Of a stretch of DNA of 16,593 nucleotides, positions 1 through 8,249 are shown in pieces. Numbering within the stretch: the stretch's first letter is position 1; every line of letters starts with the position of its first letter. A model generated the notes under the pieces. That model did not search any database. It saw only the letters and a program-made list of their open reading frames with translations, and was not told the origin of the DNA. The position numbers and the translations under genes are program-made. The stretch comes from Bryobacteraceae bacterium (GTDB lineage: Bacteria > Acidobacteriota > Terriglobia > Bryobacterales > Bryobacteraceae): contig JASHQT010000236.1 in assembly GCA_030039005.1 (NCBI GenBank), forward strand, positions 1 to 16,593. The letters run 5' to 3'.

Positions 1-1275
1 CAGGCCATGGCGCCCTACTCCGACGACGTCCAGTCGCCGGACTGGCTCCGCGACTATCCCTCTAACGGCGGCGATGCAATTGCCTATCAGAAGAAGGGCC
101 ACCTGTGGGACGTGGCGGCCGCGGCCGGCGTCACCGTGAAGAACTACGGTGAGTACGTCGAAAGCAACACGTTCACCGTACCCGGTTGCACTCCGAATAA
201 TATGACCCAGCCTAATTCTTATAATGGCGCCGGTTCAACACCCGTAGCATTACCGTTTATTGTTTCTGACAGCTGCGAGCCGACCTGGACCCAGTTCTAC
301 AACGACACGCTGGAATTCGAGTCTGGCAAAGAGACGCAGCTCCAGTATTACAACGTCATCGGCTCGGTCACCCCGCTGCCGAACCTGTACAACGTCACGG
401 TGCAAAACTACCCGCAATTCGATCTGGGCATACCTGATCAGTACCGTGTCGATGTCTGGCAGCAGGACTTCGCCAATGACGTGGCAAACGGTACGGTGCC
501 CCAGCTGGAATTCTTGTGGATCATGAGTGACCACACCACCGGGCCACCGAACGCGGCGGCCGAAGTGGCCGATAACGACCTCGCGGTTGGGCGCGTCGTC
601 GACATCATCAGCCACAGCAACATCTGGTCCAGTTCGGCGATCTTCATCGAGGAAGACGACGCGCAGTACGGCGTCGACCACGTCGACGGTCACCGCAGCC
701 CTGGCTATGTCATCAGCCCCTTCGTCAAACAGAAGGTGAACTCCGATGGCACCGGGGCCGGGGTAAGCGTGGACAGTACCTTCTACACGCAGGTCAACAT
801 GACCCGCACGATCGAGCAGATCCTCGGTCTCACGCCCATGAACCAGTTCGACCTGGTGGCCTCGCCGATGAGCACTGTCTTCATCAACGACCCGCCCACG
901 GAAAACTTCCTGCCGTGGACGCATGTGGCGAATCAGGTCCCGCTCTGTTACGGCGTGACGGGATATACGGCCCCGTCGGATATTCCCCCAAGCCTCAACA
1001 CCTGCAGCTCCGCAGCCCCGGCCCTGAGGGAGAAGGAGTCCCGTAATGTCAGAGCTCTGCGGGCTGGTTGGCTCAAAATGAAGGCGGACGTCTTCGCCGC
1101 CAAATATCACACTCCCGACTCCCTGGACCCGGACACCGTCAGCCACTTCGATTGGTACGAGGCCACCGGGTTTAAGGTCCCCTTCCCCGGCGAGAAGAAG
1201 GTTCGCCCCGCAAGCGACTTCAAACGCCGGGTGCGCATCGCTAAAGTTGACAAGGACGACGACGACAAGATTTAA
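1..1275 (+). CDS. Secreted phosphoesterase (phospholipase C / acid phosphatase-like), 3' part only
   Basis: The reading frame is already open at base 1 (codons for Q-A precede the first ATG at 7), so this is the C-terminal ~424 residues of a gene that starts outside the window. It resembles the PF04185 phosphoesterase family, extracytoplasmic metal-dependent enzymes that cleave phosphate mono- or diesters. The best marker lies at 640-720: an E-E-D-D cluster followed by D-H-V-D-G-H-R-S-P and V-I-S-P-F, which carries the metal-binding Asp/His residues of the C-terminal half of the fold. A second family-like block, H-F-D-W-Y-E-A-T-G, lies near 1143-1170, close to the C-terminus. Many Asn/Thr-rich loops fit an exported protein. 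The tail is strongly charged and ends in K-V-D-K-D-D-D-D-K-I. The N-terminal catalytic residue and any signal peptide are outside the window, so substrate class cannot be assigned. A hairpin follows the stop. Confidence 0.85.
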   Translation, partial: QAMAPYSDDVQSPDWLRDYPSNGGDAIAYQKKGHLWDVAAAAGVTVKNYGEYVESNTFTVPGCTPNNMTQPNSYNGAGSTPVALPFIVSDSCEPTWTQFYNDTLEFESGKETQLQYYNVIGSVTPLPNLYNVTVQNYPQFDLGIPDQYRVDVWQQDFANDVANGTVPQLEFLWIMSDHTTGPPNAAAEVADNDLAVGRVVDIISHSNIWSSSAIFIEEDDAQYGVDHVDGHRSPGYVISPFVKQKVNSDGTGAGVSVDSTFYTQVNMTRTIEQILGLTPMNQFDLVASPMSTVFINDPPTENFLPWTHVANQVPLCYGVTGYTAPSDIPPSLNTCSSAAPALREKESRNVRALRAGWLKMKADVFAAKYHTPDSLDPDTVSHFDWYEATGFKVPFPGEKKVRPASDFKRRVRIAKVDKDDDDKI

Positions 1276-1301
1276 TATTCGTCCCTACCACACGACAACG
1301 G

Positions 1302-1330
1302 CCTCTCCCCGGTCTCCGGGGAGAGGGCTT
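1302..1330 (+). terminator. Hairpin terminator candidate after the phosphoesterase gene
   Basis: CCTCTCCCCGG (1302-1312) and CCGGGGAGAGG (1316-1326) form a perfect 11-bp stem with a 3-nt TCT loop, 27 bases after the stop at 1275. The following sequence is GCTTTCGCC, so the U-tract is short. Termination is likely but may be weak or factor-assisted. Confidence 0.65.
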
Positions 1331-1429
1331 TCGCCCCAAAGTCGAGTCGGCCGTAACGACGAACTTGCGTTTCCGCAGACCAGCAGACTAGCAAGCGGGC
1401 CTCGCGGGGGCGACGAAATACGGCAGTGA

Positions 1430-1691
1430 TACTTATGGCGAACCGTTCTGTACGTTACCGATAGCAGTATCGTAATCTTGCTGAACCTGTTGCTGTGGAT
1501 GCGGGCCGCGATTCAAGCACCCGTAATCACGATGAGCCAGAACCGCCAGGATCAGCGGGATCGGGTTCGTAGCGAACTGGACTTCGACGTTAACCGCCGT
1601 GCCGACGAGATTCTAGCGCTCTCAAGCAGGCTCAAATCTAATGACCGAGAAGCTTGGCGACCTGGAAGATCTGCTGCGGAAACTCGCGTGA
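1430..1691 (+). pseudogene. C-terminal remnant of a DUF1003 membrane protein, frameshifted
   Basis: From 1430 the frame reads a hydrophobic stretch (I-V-I-L-L-N-L-L-L-W, then A-A-I-Q-A-P-V-I), followed by M-S-Q-N-R-Q, R-D-R-V-R-S-E-L-D and V-N-R-R-A. This order is the hallmark of the DUF1003 family (PF06210): end of the second transmembrane helix, then the MSQNR motif and a charged helix. The N-terminal half and first helix are missing, because an in-frame stop sits at 1427-1429. Near 1632-1640 the frame is lost. The next frame (ATG at 1641) reads K-L-G-D-L-E-D-L-L-R-K-L-A and stops at 1689-1691, which looks like the natural family C-terminus. So this is a 5'-truncated copy with one internal indel. 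It converges on the small minus-strand gene that ends at 1705. Confidence 0.75.
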
Positions 1692-1704
1692 GCCTTTTGA
1701 AAAC

Positions 1705-1953
1705 TTACTGAGCCTGCTTACGGTTCTCCAACTCTTTCTTAAGCCGCTGGATCAGATCGGTCCTCGCCTCGCCCGATTCCGCCCGTCCCTCATCCATCTT
1801 GCGCCAGACGCGATAACACAAGATCCCGTCCCGCGTCATGAATGTGTAGATCGAGTACTCGGACCCATTGTGGGTAAATGTGTGTGTGTCGCGGTTCAGT
1901 TCATTGCCCAGCATGCGGCTATTGTAGGCGGGCCGGCCCGCGAAGTCAGTCAC
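1705..1953 (-). CDS. Small hypothetical protein downstream of the glucan phosphorylase
   Basis: I do not recognise this protein. With a GTG start at 1953 it is 82 residues; an ATG 13 codons further in is the alternative. The frame also runs back into the 3' end of the phosphorylase gene, but that part reads as a shadow of it. Neither start has a good ribosome-binding site; an AGGA lies about 14 bases before the GTG. The middle (T-H-T-F-T-H-N-G-S-E-Y-S-I-Y-T-F-M-T-R-D-G) looks like alternating beta strands. The C-terminus (T-D-L-I-Q-R-L-K-K-E-L-E-N-R) is a charged helix, possibly coiled coil. It is soluble, with no signal peptide. It lies 32 bases after the phosphorylase stop on the same strand, so co-transcription is plausible. 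Coding status rests on composition and position only. Confidence 0.5.
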   Translation of the reverse strand: MTDFAGRPAYNSRMLGNELNRDTHTFTHNGSEYSIYTFMTRDGILCYRVWRKMDEGRAESGEARTDLIQRLKKELENRKQAQ

Positions 1954-1985
1954 GCCGTTGTAATGCGTCCTGTCGACTAGTTGGG

Positions 1986-4541
1986 CTATTCCGCCCAGAC
2001 CAGCCACGGATGCTCGAAGGGCACCCGTACATCGGGGTGGTAAGGAATTACCCGCACGCTGAAGCCATACGATCCGCTTTCGAGGCACTCCAACTCGCCC
2101 TCATACTGATGTTCGTTTTCACGCACGCCAGCGTGCCTCATATCGTGCGAAGAACCGTTCACAATCATCCCGCCCTCATTGAGCGAGCCGGACACAATCT
2201 GGACCCGGACAGATTCTGGCAATATCTCGCCTAGAACAACAGAGGCCGTCACCCGTATCCTTTCTCCCACGCGGATCTCTCGGCTGTTCTCAGCGTGAAC
2301 CTGTAGGATCTTGACTTGAGAGCCAGCAGCTCGAAACCGGCGGCGCCATTCGATGATAGGGCGCAGTTTGGCTCCGCTCTCCGCGGCTAGCTCGCAGTAG
2401 CGTTTGGCCGCGGGAATATAGAAGCGCTCCACGTATTCCCTCACCATGCGGTTGGTGTTGAATATTGGAGATAAGCGTTTCATCGAAGCCTTCATTTTCG
2501 CGATCCAGCGGAGCGGGAGACCCTCTTCGTCACGATCATAAAACAATAGCGTTACGTCCTTCTCTAAAAGATTGAAGAGAGCCTCGGACTCAACCGCGTC
2601 CTGGTAGTCGTCGTTATTGTAATCTTCACCGTATCCGATCGCCCAGCCCACCTCGCGATCGTAGGCCTCCGCCCACCAGCCATCCAGCACGGAAAGATTG
2701 AGACCGCCATTGGGCAACAGTTTCATCCCGCTGGTGCCGCTGGCCTCATTGGGGCGCCGGGGCGTGTTCAGCCACACGTCGACACCTTGCACGAGGTGGC
2801 GCGCAACGCGTATGTCGTAGTCTTCCAAAAACACTACGCTCGAACGAACCTCCGGATCACTGGCGAAGTGGATGATCTGGCGGATCAGATCCTTTCCCGC
2901 TGAGTCGTGAGGATGAGCCTTTCCGGCGAGCAGAACCTGAACCGGACGCGCCGGGTTCGTCAGAATCCGCTTGAGTCGGGGCACATCCCGCAGCAGCAAA
3001 GTTGCGCGCTTATACGTTGCGAACCGGCGGGCAAATCCGATGGTGAGGGCGTCAGGGTTAAGCGCCGAGCGGGCCGCGGCGATCTCGGTATCCGAACCTC
3101 CGCGCCGGCGCAGCTGGGACTCGAGGGCTTGGCGGGCATAATGGACCAAGCGTTCGCGGCGAATCTGGTGTACGCGCCACAGCTCGTGGTCGGGAATTCG
3201 GTCGACGCGATTCCAGACGCCGCTCTCGGCGGGCTCCTCCGCCCAACGATGGCCCAGATAACGGTCCAGCAACGCGGTCATTTCGAGCGAGACCCAACTG
3301 CGAATGTGCACGCCGTTGGTGACCGAGCCCACCGGAATCTCTTCCAGCGCGTAGCCCGGCCACATGCTCCGAACCATTTTTCGAGTGACCACTCCGTGGA
3401 GACGGCTGACGCCGTTGGCCGCGGAACTGATGCGAGCGGCCAGGTAGGCCATGTTGAAGCTCTCATTGGGATCCGCGGGATTCTGACGGCCGTAGCTCAT
3501 CAGCCGTTCAAAAGGGATGCCGAACCGCTCGGCCAACGGCCTAAAATACTTGGCCATCATCTGCGGGTCAAAACGATCGAAGCCAGCCGGGACCGGAGTG
3601 TGCGTAGTGAACAAGTTGCCCGCGGCTGCAAGCTGGCGAGCTTCGAAGAACGAAACCTTCAGCTCATCCATCAGGGCGCGCGTCCTTTCGAGCCCCAGAA
3701 ACGCGGAGTGCCCTTCATTCAAATGGCAAACTGTAGGACGAATCCCAAGCGCTCCCAGCGCGCGCATGCCGCCGATCCCTAGGATGATTTCCTGCTGCAG
3801 GCGCAATTCATCGTCGCCGCCGTACAACGACCCGGTGATCCGGCGGTCCCCGTCCGAGTTCTGCGGCACATTCGTATCTAGCAGGTACAGCGGGACGCGC
3901 CCAACCTGCGCCTTCCACAGCCGCGCACAACACAGGCGTCCGGGAAACTCCACGGATACGGTGAGCGGGTTGTTCTGTGCGTCCAGCTCCGGCACTATTG
4001 GCAGGTTCGAAAAATCGTTCACAGGATAGGTTTCCTGCTGCCAGCCATCCGCGTTCAGGTACTGCTGGAAGTAGCCGCGCTGGTAGAGCAAGCCAACCCC
4101 CACCAGAGGCAGTCCCACGTCGCTGGCGGACTTGAGATGATCCCCGGCAAGGATTCCCAAACCGCCCGCATAATTGGGTATGCATTCGGTCAAGCCAAAC
4201 TCGGCCGAGAAATAAGCAAAAACAACCCCAGCTACATCGGGGTGGGCGCGCCGGAACCACCCGGTGCCCGCCATGTACTCAGCCAAGCTGGCGGCGGCAC
4301 GATCCAATTCGGCAAGAAACGCCTCATCTGAGGCGAGTTCGGCAAGGCGTTGCTGGCTGATGCGGCCGAGCACCACACGCGGATTGTGCCTCGATTCCTC
4401 CCAAAGATCGGGATCGAGAGTTTCGAACACATCTCTGCTGGGATGGTCCCACGTCCAGCGAAGGTTCAAGGAGAGTGGGTTGAGCGCTTCCAGCCGCGCT
4501 GGCAGGGTCGGCGAGACTTGAAAGCTGTATACGTGTGCCAT
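1986..4541 (-). CDS. glgP: Alpha-glucan (glycogen/maltodextrin) phosphorylase
   Basis: This cytoplasmic GT35 enzyme releases glucose-1-phosphate from alpha-1,4-glucans using pyridoxal phosphate. At 851 residues it matches the TIGR02094 alpha-glucan phosphorylase type with an N-terminal DUF3417 region (about residues 14-120: L-N-P-L-S-L-N-L-R-W-T-W). Family blocks follow: F-S-A-E-F-G at 111-116, Y-A-G-G-L-G-I-L-A-G-D-H at 124-135, H-L-N-E-G-H-S-A at 273-280, and F-T-T-H-T-P-V at 311-317. The PLP site is E-A-S-G-T-S-G-M-K, with the Schiff-base lysine at 607. The last ~110 residues form a beta-rich C-terminal extension typical of this subgroup. The ATG at 4541 follows AAAGGATC about 11 bases upstream. 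No other glycogen genes are adjacent. The gene is intact, unlike many neighbours. Confidence 0.96.
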   Translation of the reverse strand: MAHVYSFQVSPTLPARLEALNPLSLNLRWTWDHPSRDVFETLDPDLWEESRHNPRVVLGRISQQRLAELASDEAFLAELDRAAASLAEYMAGTGWFRRAHPDVAGVVFAYFSAEFGLTECIPNYAGGLGILAGDHLKSASDVGLPLVGVGLLYQRGYFQQYLNADGWQQETYPVNDFSNLPIVPELDAQNNPLTVSVEFPGRLCCARLWKAQVGRVPLYLLDTNVPQNSDGDRRITGSLYGGDDELRLQQEIILGIGGMRALGALGIRPTVCHLNEGHSAFLGLERTRALMDELKVSFFEARQLAAAGNLFTTHTPVPAGFDRFDPQMMAKYFRPLAERFGIPFERLMSYGRQNPADPNESFNMAYLAARISSAANGVSRLHGVVTRKMVRSMWPGYALEEIPVGSVTNGVHIRSWVSLEMTALLDRYLGHRWAEEPAESGVWNRVDRIPDHELWRVHQIRRERLVHYARQALESQLRRRGGSDTEIAAARSALNPDALTIGFARRFATYKRATLLLRDVPRLKRILTNPARPVQVLLAGKAHPHDSAGKDLIRQIIHFASDPEVRSSVVFLEDYDIRVARHLVQGVDVWLNTPRRPNEASGTSGMKLLPNGGLNLSVLDGWWAEAYDREVGWAIGYGEDYNNDDYQDAVESEALFNLLEKDVTLLFYDRDEEGLPLRWIAKMKASMKRLSPIFNTNRMVREYVERFYIPAAKRYCELAAESGAKLRPIIEWRRRFRAAGSQVKILQVHAENSREIRVGERIRVTASVVLGEILPESVRVQIVSGSLNEGGMIVNGSSHDMRHAGVRENEHQYEGELECLESGSYGFSVRVIPYHPDVRVPFEHPWLVWAE

Positions 4542-4792
4542 ACTTTTGAACTGATCCTTTCAGAATTTCGCTCGCAACTAACCAAGGTTGCACTTGTAAC
4601 ACCTTCGAATTAATTTTCCCGGCAGGAAGACGCAGGCAACCCGGTTCATGATTCACCTCAGCCGGTGGGCAAAAACCCTCATCACCGATTCTTCCTTGCG
4701 CGCATTCGCGCATCATAGCGCTACTCCGCTTTTCCTTCCACGTCTATCGGAACGGATCATCGCGTGTCGGAAACCGTGACGAGGCGAGGGCC
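4542..4792. promoter_or_regulatory. Intergenic region between glgP and the FAD pseudogene; possible operator
   Basis: This 251-bp divergent gap should hold the glgP promoter. The only structure I can support is an imperfect dyad, GTTGCA (4587-4592), CT, TGTAAC (4595-4600), with one mismatch between arms. It lies about 46-60 bases before the glgP start and could be a repressor or activator site. I found no convincing -35/-10 pair on either strand and no open frame with family-like content. Confidence 0.3.
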
Positions 4793-6204
4793 ATAGGGAC
4801 GAGCCAAGATACCCGAAAAATCGTCGTCATCGGCGGGGAATCGCGGGACTCTGCACCGCCGTATACGCGCGACGATGCGGCTATGAGGCCGAGATCCTCG
4901 AAATGCATGGCACTCCAGGAGGGCTGGCGACTAGCTGGCGCCGGGGGATTACACGTTTGAAAACTGCCTCTACTGGCTGCTCGGCTCGAATCCCGCAGGA
5001 GCGATGCATTCGCAGTGGCAAGAGGTGTTCGACATCGACCGATTGAAGTTCATCGATCCGGAAGAATATGCGCGCTTGGAGTCCGAGCGCGGCGAACCGC
5101 TGATCGTGTACACAAACGTAGATCGCATGGAAGCCGAACTCCTGAAGCACGCCCCTGAGGATGAGGCCGAGATCCATCATTTCGCGTCGGCCGTCCGTAG
5201 GCTGGCGAAATTTCCGTTGACGGACTTCGCGGCCCCCTGGCCTCGAAATTGGCTGGCAGCACTGCGAATCGCGCCGGATCTGCCGCTGCTGCGGCATTGG
5301 TCGGGCATGACGGTCAAGAATACGCTGCGCGATTCAAACACGTACTGCTCCGAAGGTTCTTTGGCGGCGGTGAGCCGGCGGATCTCTCCATGTTGCCGCT
5401 GATCTTTTCTCTCGCTTGGATGAACTCACATAACGCGGGCTACCCTATTGGCGGGTCTCAGGCCGTCATTCGGCCCATCGTCGAGAATCTTCTGAATCTC
5501 GGAGGGCAACTGCGATTGGACGCCCAGGTCGAAAAAATCCTGGTGGAACATAATGCCGCTGTCGGTGTGGAGTTGGCCGGTGGCGAAACCGTCGGGGCGG
5601 ACTGGGTGACCTCCGCGGCGGATGGCCATGCCACGACTTACGATCTTCTGGGAGGCCGGTACGCCGATCAGGTGACCGACAGCATCTATAACAGTGTGAA
5701 GCCGTTTCCCTCTTACCTGCAGGTGTCGCTCGGCGTCGCGCGCGATCTTCACGCTCAGCCTGGATACGTGACACAGCTTCTCCACACGCCGTTGACTCTT
5801 CAACCCGGTACAGACCTCTCGCAAATCTCGCTCCGCTTCGACCTTCGCGCCGCGTGGAAAAACAGCAGTCACGTGTTTCCTGCCTACCTATGGTTTCCAA
5901 CATTGGGTCAAATTGCGGCAGGATGACTACGCCTATTATCGGGCGGAGAAGCATCGCATTGCCGAGACGGTCATCGCTATCCTCGAGTGTGGTGGGCAGT
6001 TCCCAATCGCGGGCCGCTCGGGTGCGCGGCATCGGGGGGACCCGGCAGGTTGACGAGACGGCGACTCCCTTACCGGGATTGATCCTTCCGTCACCCGTGG
6101 ATTCTCCGAGTGCCCGACAATTCGCCCGAAGCAGCGGACTCCGCCTGAACGCCCGGTGTATTGGTGCCGGATTGCTGGTTAGAAGAACGGTTAGCAACAC
6201 CTAA
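4793..6204 (+). pseudogene. CrtI/CrtISO-like FAD-dependent oxidoreductase, broken by multiple frameshifts
   Basis: Read across frames, this is one NAD(P)/FAD-dependent oxidoreductase of the phytoene desaturase/carotenoid isomerase type. The Rossmann start K-I-V-V-I-G-G is at 4815-4838. The frame breaks at the GGGG of 4835-4838 and resumes in the next frame as I-A-G-L-C-T-A-V-Y-A-R-R-C-G-Y-E-A-E-I-L-E. It breaks again at GGGGG 4943-4947, then reads Y-T-F-E-N-C-L-Y-W through to W-S-G-M-T. A third break near 5317-5320 leads into E-Y-A-A-R-F-K, Y-P-I-G-G-S, A-D-W-V-T-S-A-A-D-G-H-A-T and L-Q-V-S-L-G-V-A-R-D-L. A fourth near 5838-5844 leads to F-A-P-R-G-K-T and W-V-K-L-R-Q-D-D-Y-A-Y-Y-R-A-E-K. After about 5990 homology fades into partial matches, and the usual C-terminal FAD motif is not readable. 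A likely start is an ATA at 4793 after GAGG, possibly a decayed ATG. The ends are approximate. Confidence 0.82.
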
Positions 6205-6233
6205 CGGCAAATGCTGGGACTACGCGGCTTCCA

Positions 6234-6596
6234 TTACTTCTTCTGATTGCGCGTGAGATACGCCACTACGTCCTCAAGTTCCGCGTCACTCACTTCCGTC
6301 TTGCGCGTAATGGGCATGCCGAACAACCCGTGCCGGACCACGCTCTTGATCATCGCGGGAGTGAGATCGGTACGTTGATCGAGCACTGCTGGAAGCTTGC
6401 CTTTGTATTTCACGGAGAGGGCGGAGGTGCCCGGCAGAGCGCCATTGCCAAACATCACATTCTTGGGCGCCACGGCTCCGTGGCAAGGGGCGCACCATTT
6501 GTCGAAGACCACTTTTCCGTTCGTCTCCGACGGTGTCTGGGCCACAAGAGAATTGCCCAGTCCAACAACCAAAAGAAGAAGGAATGGGTACCTCAT
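6234..6596 (-). CDS. Monohaem cytochrome c, partner subunit of the adjacent flavoprotein
   Basis: This 120-residue exported c-type cytochrome probably takes electrons from the flavoprotein encoded just upstream. A signal peptide spans about residues 1-20 (six Leu/Phe/Val-rich positions, then L-V-A-Q). The haem-binding site is C35-A-P-C38-H39. The most likely sixth ligand is Met94 in G-M-P. The C-terminal helix V-S-D-A-E-L-E-D-V-V-A-Y-L is the usual class I cytochrome end. Size and pattern fit the small cytochrome subunit of p-cresol methylhydroxylase and eugenol hydroxylase flavocytochromes; the exact substrate is inferred from the pairing. Its ATG overlaps the flavoprotein stop as ATGA, with AGGAAG eight bases upstream, so translational coupling is likely. 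It is the last gene of the unit. Confidence 0.9.
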   Translation of the reverse strand: MRYPFLLLLVVGLGNSLVAQTPSETNGKVVFDKWCAPCHGAVAPKNVMFGNGALPGTSALSVKYKGKLPAVLDQRTDLTPAMIKSVVRHGLFGMPITRKTEVSDAELEDVVAYLTRNQKK

Positions 6597-8215
6597 GCGC
6601 GGTTCTTCCTCATGCTGGCCGGCCAGATTCCGTAGCGGCCTGGTGAGATGATTCCGTTGGGGTCGATGCTGTCTTTTAGCTTTTCCTGGAAGCGCAGTAG
6701 AGAATGATTGTTGAAAGAATACTTGCTGATCAGAAGGTCCTGAAACGTGGGGTTGGTGCGATAGCCGACCCAGCCGTGTTCGGCGCAGCGGTTCATCACC
6801 TTGGCAAATAGTTCACGGCTGCGTGCGTTCTTTGCGGGGTCGCGCCATGTGGGCACCGTGGTACCGGTCCAGAAACAGCGCGAGTAGTAAGTAAACGGTG
6901 TGGGAAATGGATTCTGCTGGGCCGGGAGGCCAAGCTCCGCGTAGGCGTCATGAAGGACCCGTGTCGCGTCAAACAGCGCCGAGGCTTTGCGCGGGATGGT
7001 GACGAAGAGGTCGGCGTGTCCGTCCGGGGGATCACTGGCATTCGCTGCGTTCCGCGCCACCATATTGAATACTTCGAGCGCGGGAATTCCCAGGCGAGGC
7101 TTGTCGGATTGGGTAGGCTCCTTTTCCTTGGGGATGGGCAGTGTCAGGAACTCGCCGTCCTGGAACGTCGCGCCGGCAATCGCCTTGCCTATCCGCCGCT
7201 TGGCGGCCTGCCAGGTGGCGCGAACGGTTTCTTCCGGACCATAAAAGTAAAGCTGGACCGACCAGGCTGGAAGCTTCTGCGCCGCGACGAAGTTTTCTAC
7301 CGCCTCAGCAGAAGGCCAACCATTTTGCATCAAGCTTGCCATGGCCGCTGCGCCCGGACCAATCGCTGAACGACCGATAGGACTGCCATATTGCGGCATG
7401 CCTGTGAGGCCGAGATCTTCCAGGTAGCTTACCTCATACACAAGCGCTTCGAGGTCCTGATGCTGCGGCGCGGTGACGGTGCCGGATAAGAAAGCTTCCG
7501 GCATAGGCATCAACCAGAAACCCATCTTAGTGACGATTCCGAAGTTCGATTGTGCGAACAACCCGTCCACCGTAGGGCCGGCACCATAGTGGAAGTCCTG
7601 CCAGCTATCCGCGTTGGGCACAGCGCCCATGCCTGTGCGGATTACCTCCCCGTCCGGCGTCACCACTTCCATGCCACAGTGCGAGCTAAAGTGATCGCGA
7701 AACGCAGCCATCGTGTAGCCAGCCCCATGATCCAGGCTGTTGCCCATAGGACTGCCCCAACCCGGGTCCGGCACATCCAGCATCAGCTTGAGGCTGCGCT
7801 CGCGAATGTGGCTGTAAAGATCGAAATAGCTAACGCCTGGCTCGACTAATGCAAACGCCCGTTTTTCGTCGACTTCCAGGATGCGATTCATGCGCTTCAA
7901 ATCGACCACGACGCTGCCGCGCATATTGGGGGCGGATCCGCCGTAGGTAAGGTTGCGGCCCGTGGAGATCGGATACAAAGGGATACGGTAACGATTCGCG
8001 ATGCGAACAATCTGTTGCACTTCCTCGACCTTGGCCGGGGCGACTGCCGCCGAGGCCACCCGCTCTTCCGGTTCGCCCCAATTGATGGAGTAAGAGTCGC
8101 GATAGAGCGCCACATCTTCGTCCGAGCTGAAGACCCAGCTCGCGCCTACGGCGGACCGGAATTCATTGAGGGCCGCGTTAAAGTCCGCTTCGCTAACATT
8201 CGGAGGTAAAACCAT
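6593..8215 (-). CDS. VAO/4-cresol-dehydrogenase-type FAD-linked oxidoreductase (flavocytochrome flavoprotein)
   Basis: This enzyme probably oxidises the side chain of a para-substituted phenol (4-cresol, vanillyl alcohol or eugenol type) and passes electrons to the cytochrome. The chosen ATG at 8215 gives 540 residues and has AAGGA seven bases upstream; in-frame starts at 8221 and 8257 are less well placed. An FAD_binding_4 domain spans about 55-235, with P-I-S-T-G-R-N-L-T-Y-G-G at 82-93, L-D-H-G-A-G-Y at 161-167 and Q-S-N-F-G-I-V-T-K at 222-230. The substrate/cap domain follows. Y485-R486 in G-W-V-G-Y-R-T-N matches the catalytic Tyr-Arg pair of vanillyl-alcohol oxidase and PCMH. The end, D-P-N-G-I-I-S-P-G-R-Y-G-I-W-P, is a VAO family signature. 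His400 in D-G-H-A-D may be the covalent FAD attachment site, but I cannot align it here. There is no signal peptide, although the partner cytochrome is exported. Confidence 0.9.
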   Translation of the reverse strand: MVLPPNVSEADFNAALNEFRSAVGASWVFSSDEDVALYRDSYSINWGEPEERVASAAVAPAKVEEVQQIVRIANRYRIPLYPISTGRNLTYGGSAPNMRGSVVVDLKRMNRILEVDEKRAFALVEPGVSYFDLYSHIRERSLKLMLDVPDPGWGSPMGNSLDHGAGYTMAAFRDHFSSHCGMEVVTPDGEVIRTGMGAVPNADSWQDFHYGAGPTVDGLFAQSNFGIVTKMGFWLMPMPEAFLSGTVTAPQHQDLEALVYEVSYLEDLGLTGMPQYGSPIGRSAIGPGAAAMASLMQNGWPSAEAVENFVAAQKLPAWSVQLYFYGPEETVRATWQAAKRRIGKAIAGATFQDGEFLTLPIPKEKEPTQSDKPRLGIPALEVFNMVARNAANASDPPDGHADLFVTIPRKASALFDATRVLHDAYAELGLPAQQNPFPTPFTYYSRCFWTGTTVPTWRDPAKNARSRELFAKVMNRCAEHGWVGYRTNPTFQDLLISKYSFNNHSLLRFQEKLKDSIDPNGIISPGRYGIWPASMRKNRA

Positions 8216-8249
8216 TGACATTCCTTTTCGCTTCAGGCCATAAACATGT

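Noticed and set aside
250..1146. 298-codon minus-strand open frame opposite the phosphoesterase
   Set aside because: Arg/Asp/Val-rich shadow of a GC-rich gene with no family-like motifs; the plus strand carries clear phosphoesterase motifs.
1254..1272. D-D-D-D-K at the end of the phosphoesterase, considered as an engineered enterokinase tag
   Set aside because: It is part of a charged natural tail, and nothing around it looks like vector or linker sequence.
2907..3782. 291-codon plus-strand open frame inside glgP
   Set aside because: Antisense shadow of a well-conserved phosphorylase; composition has no protein-family character.
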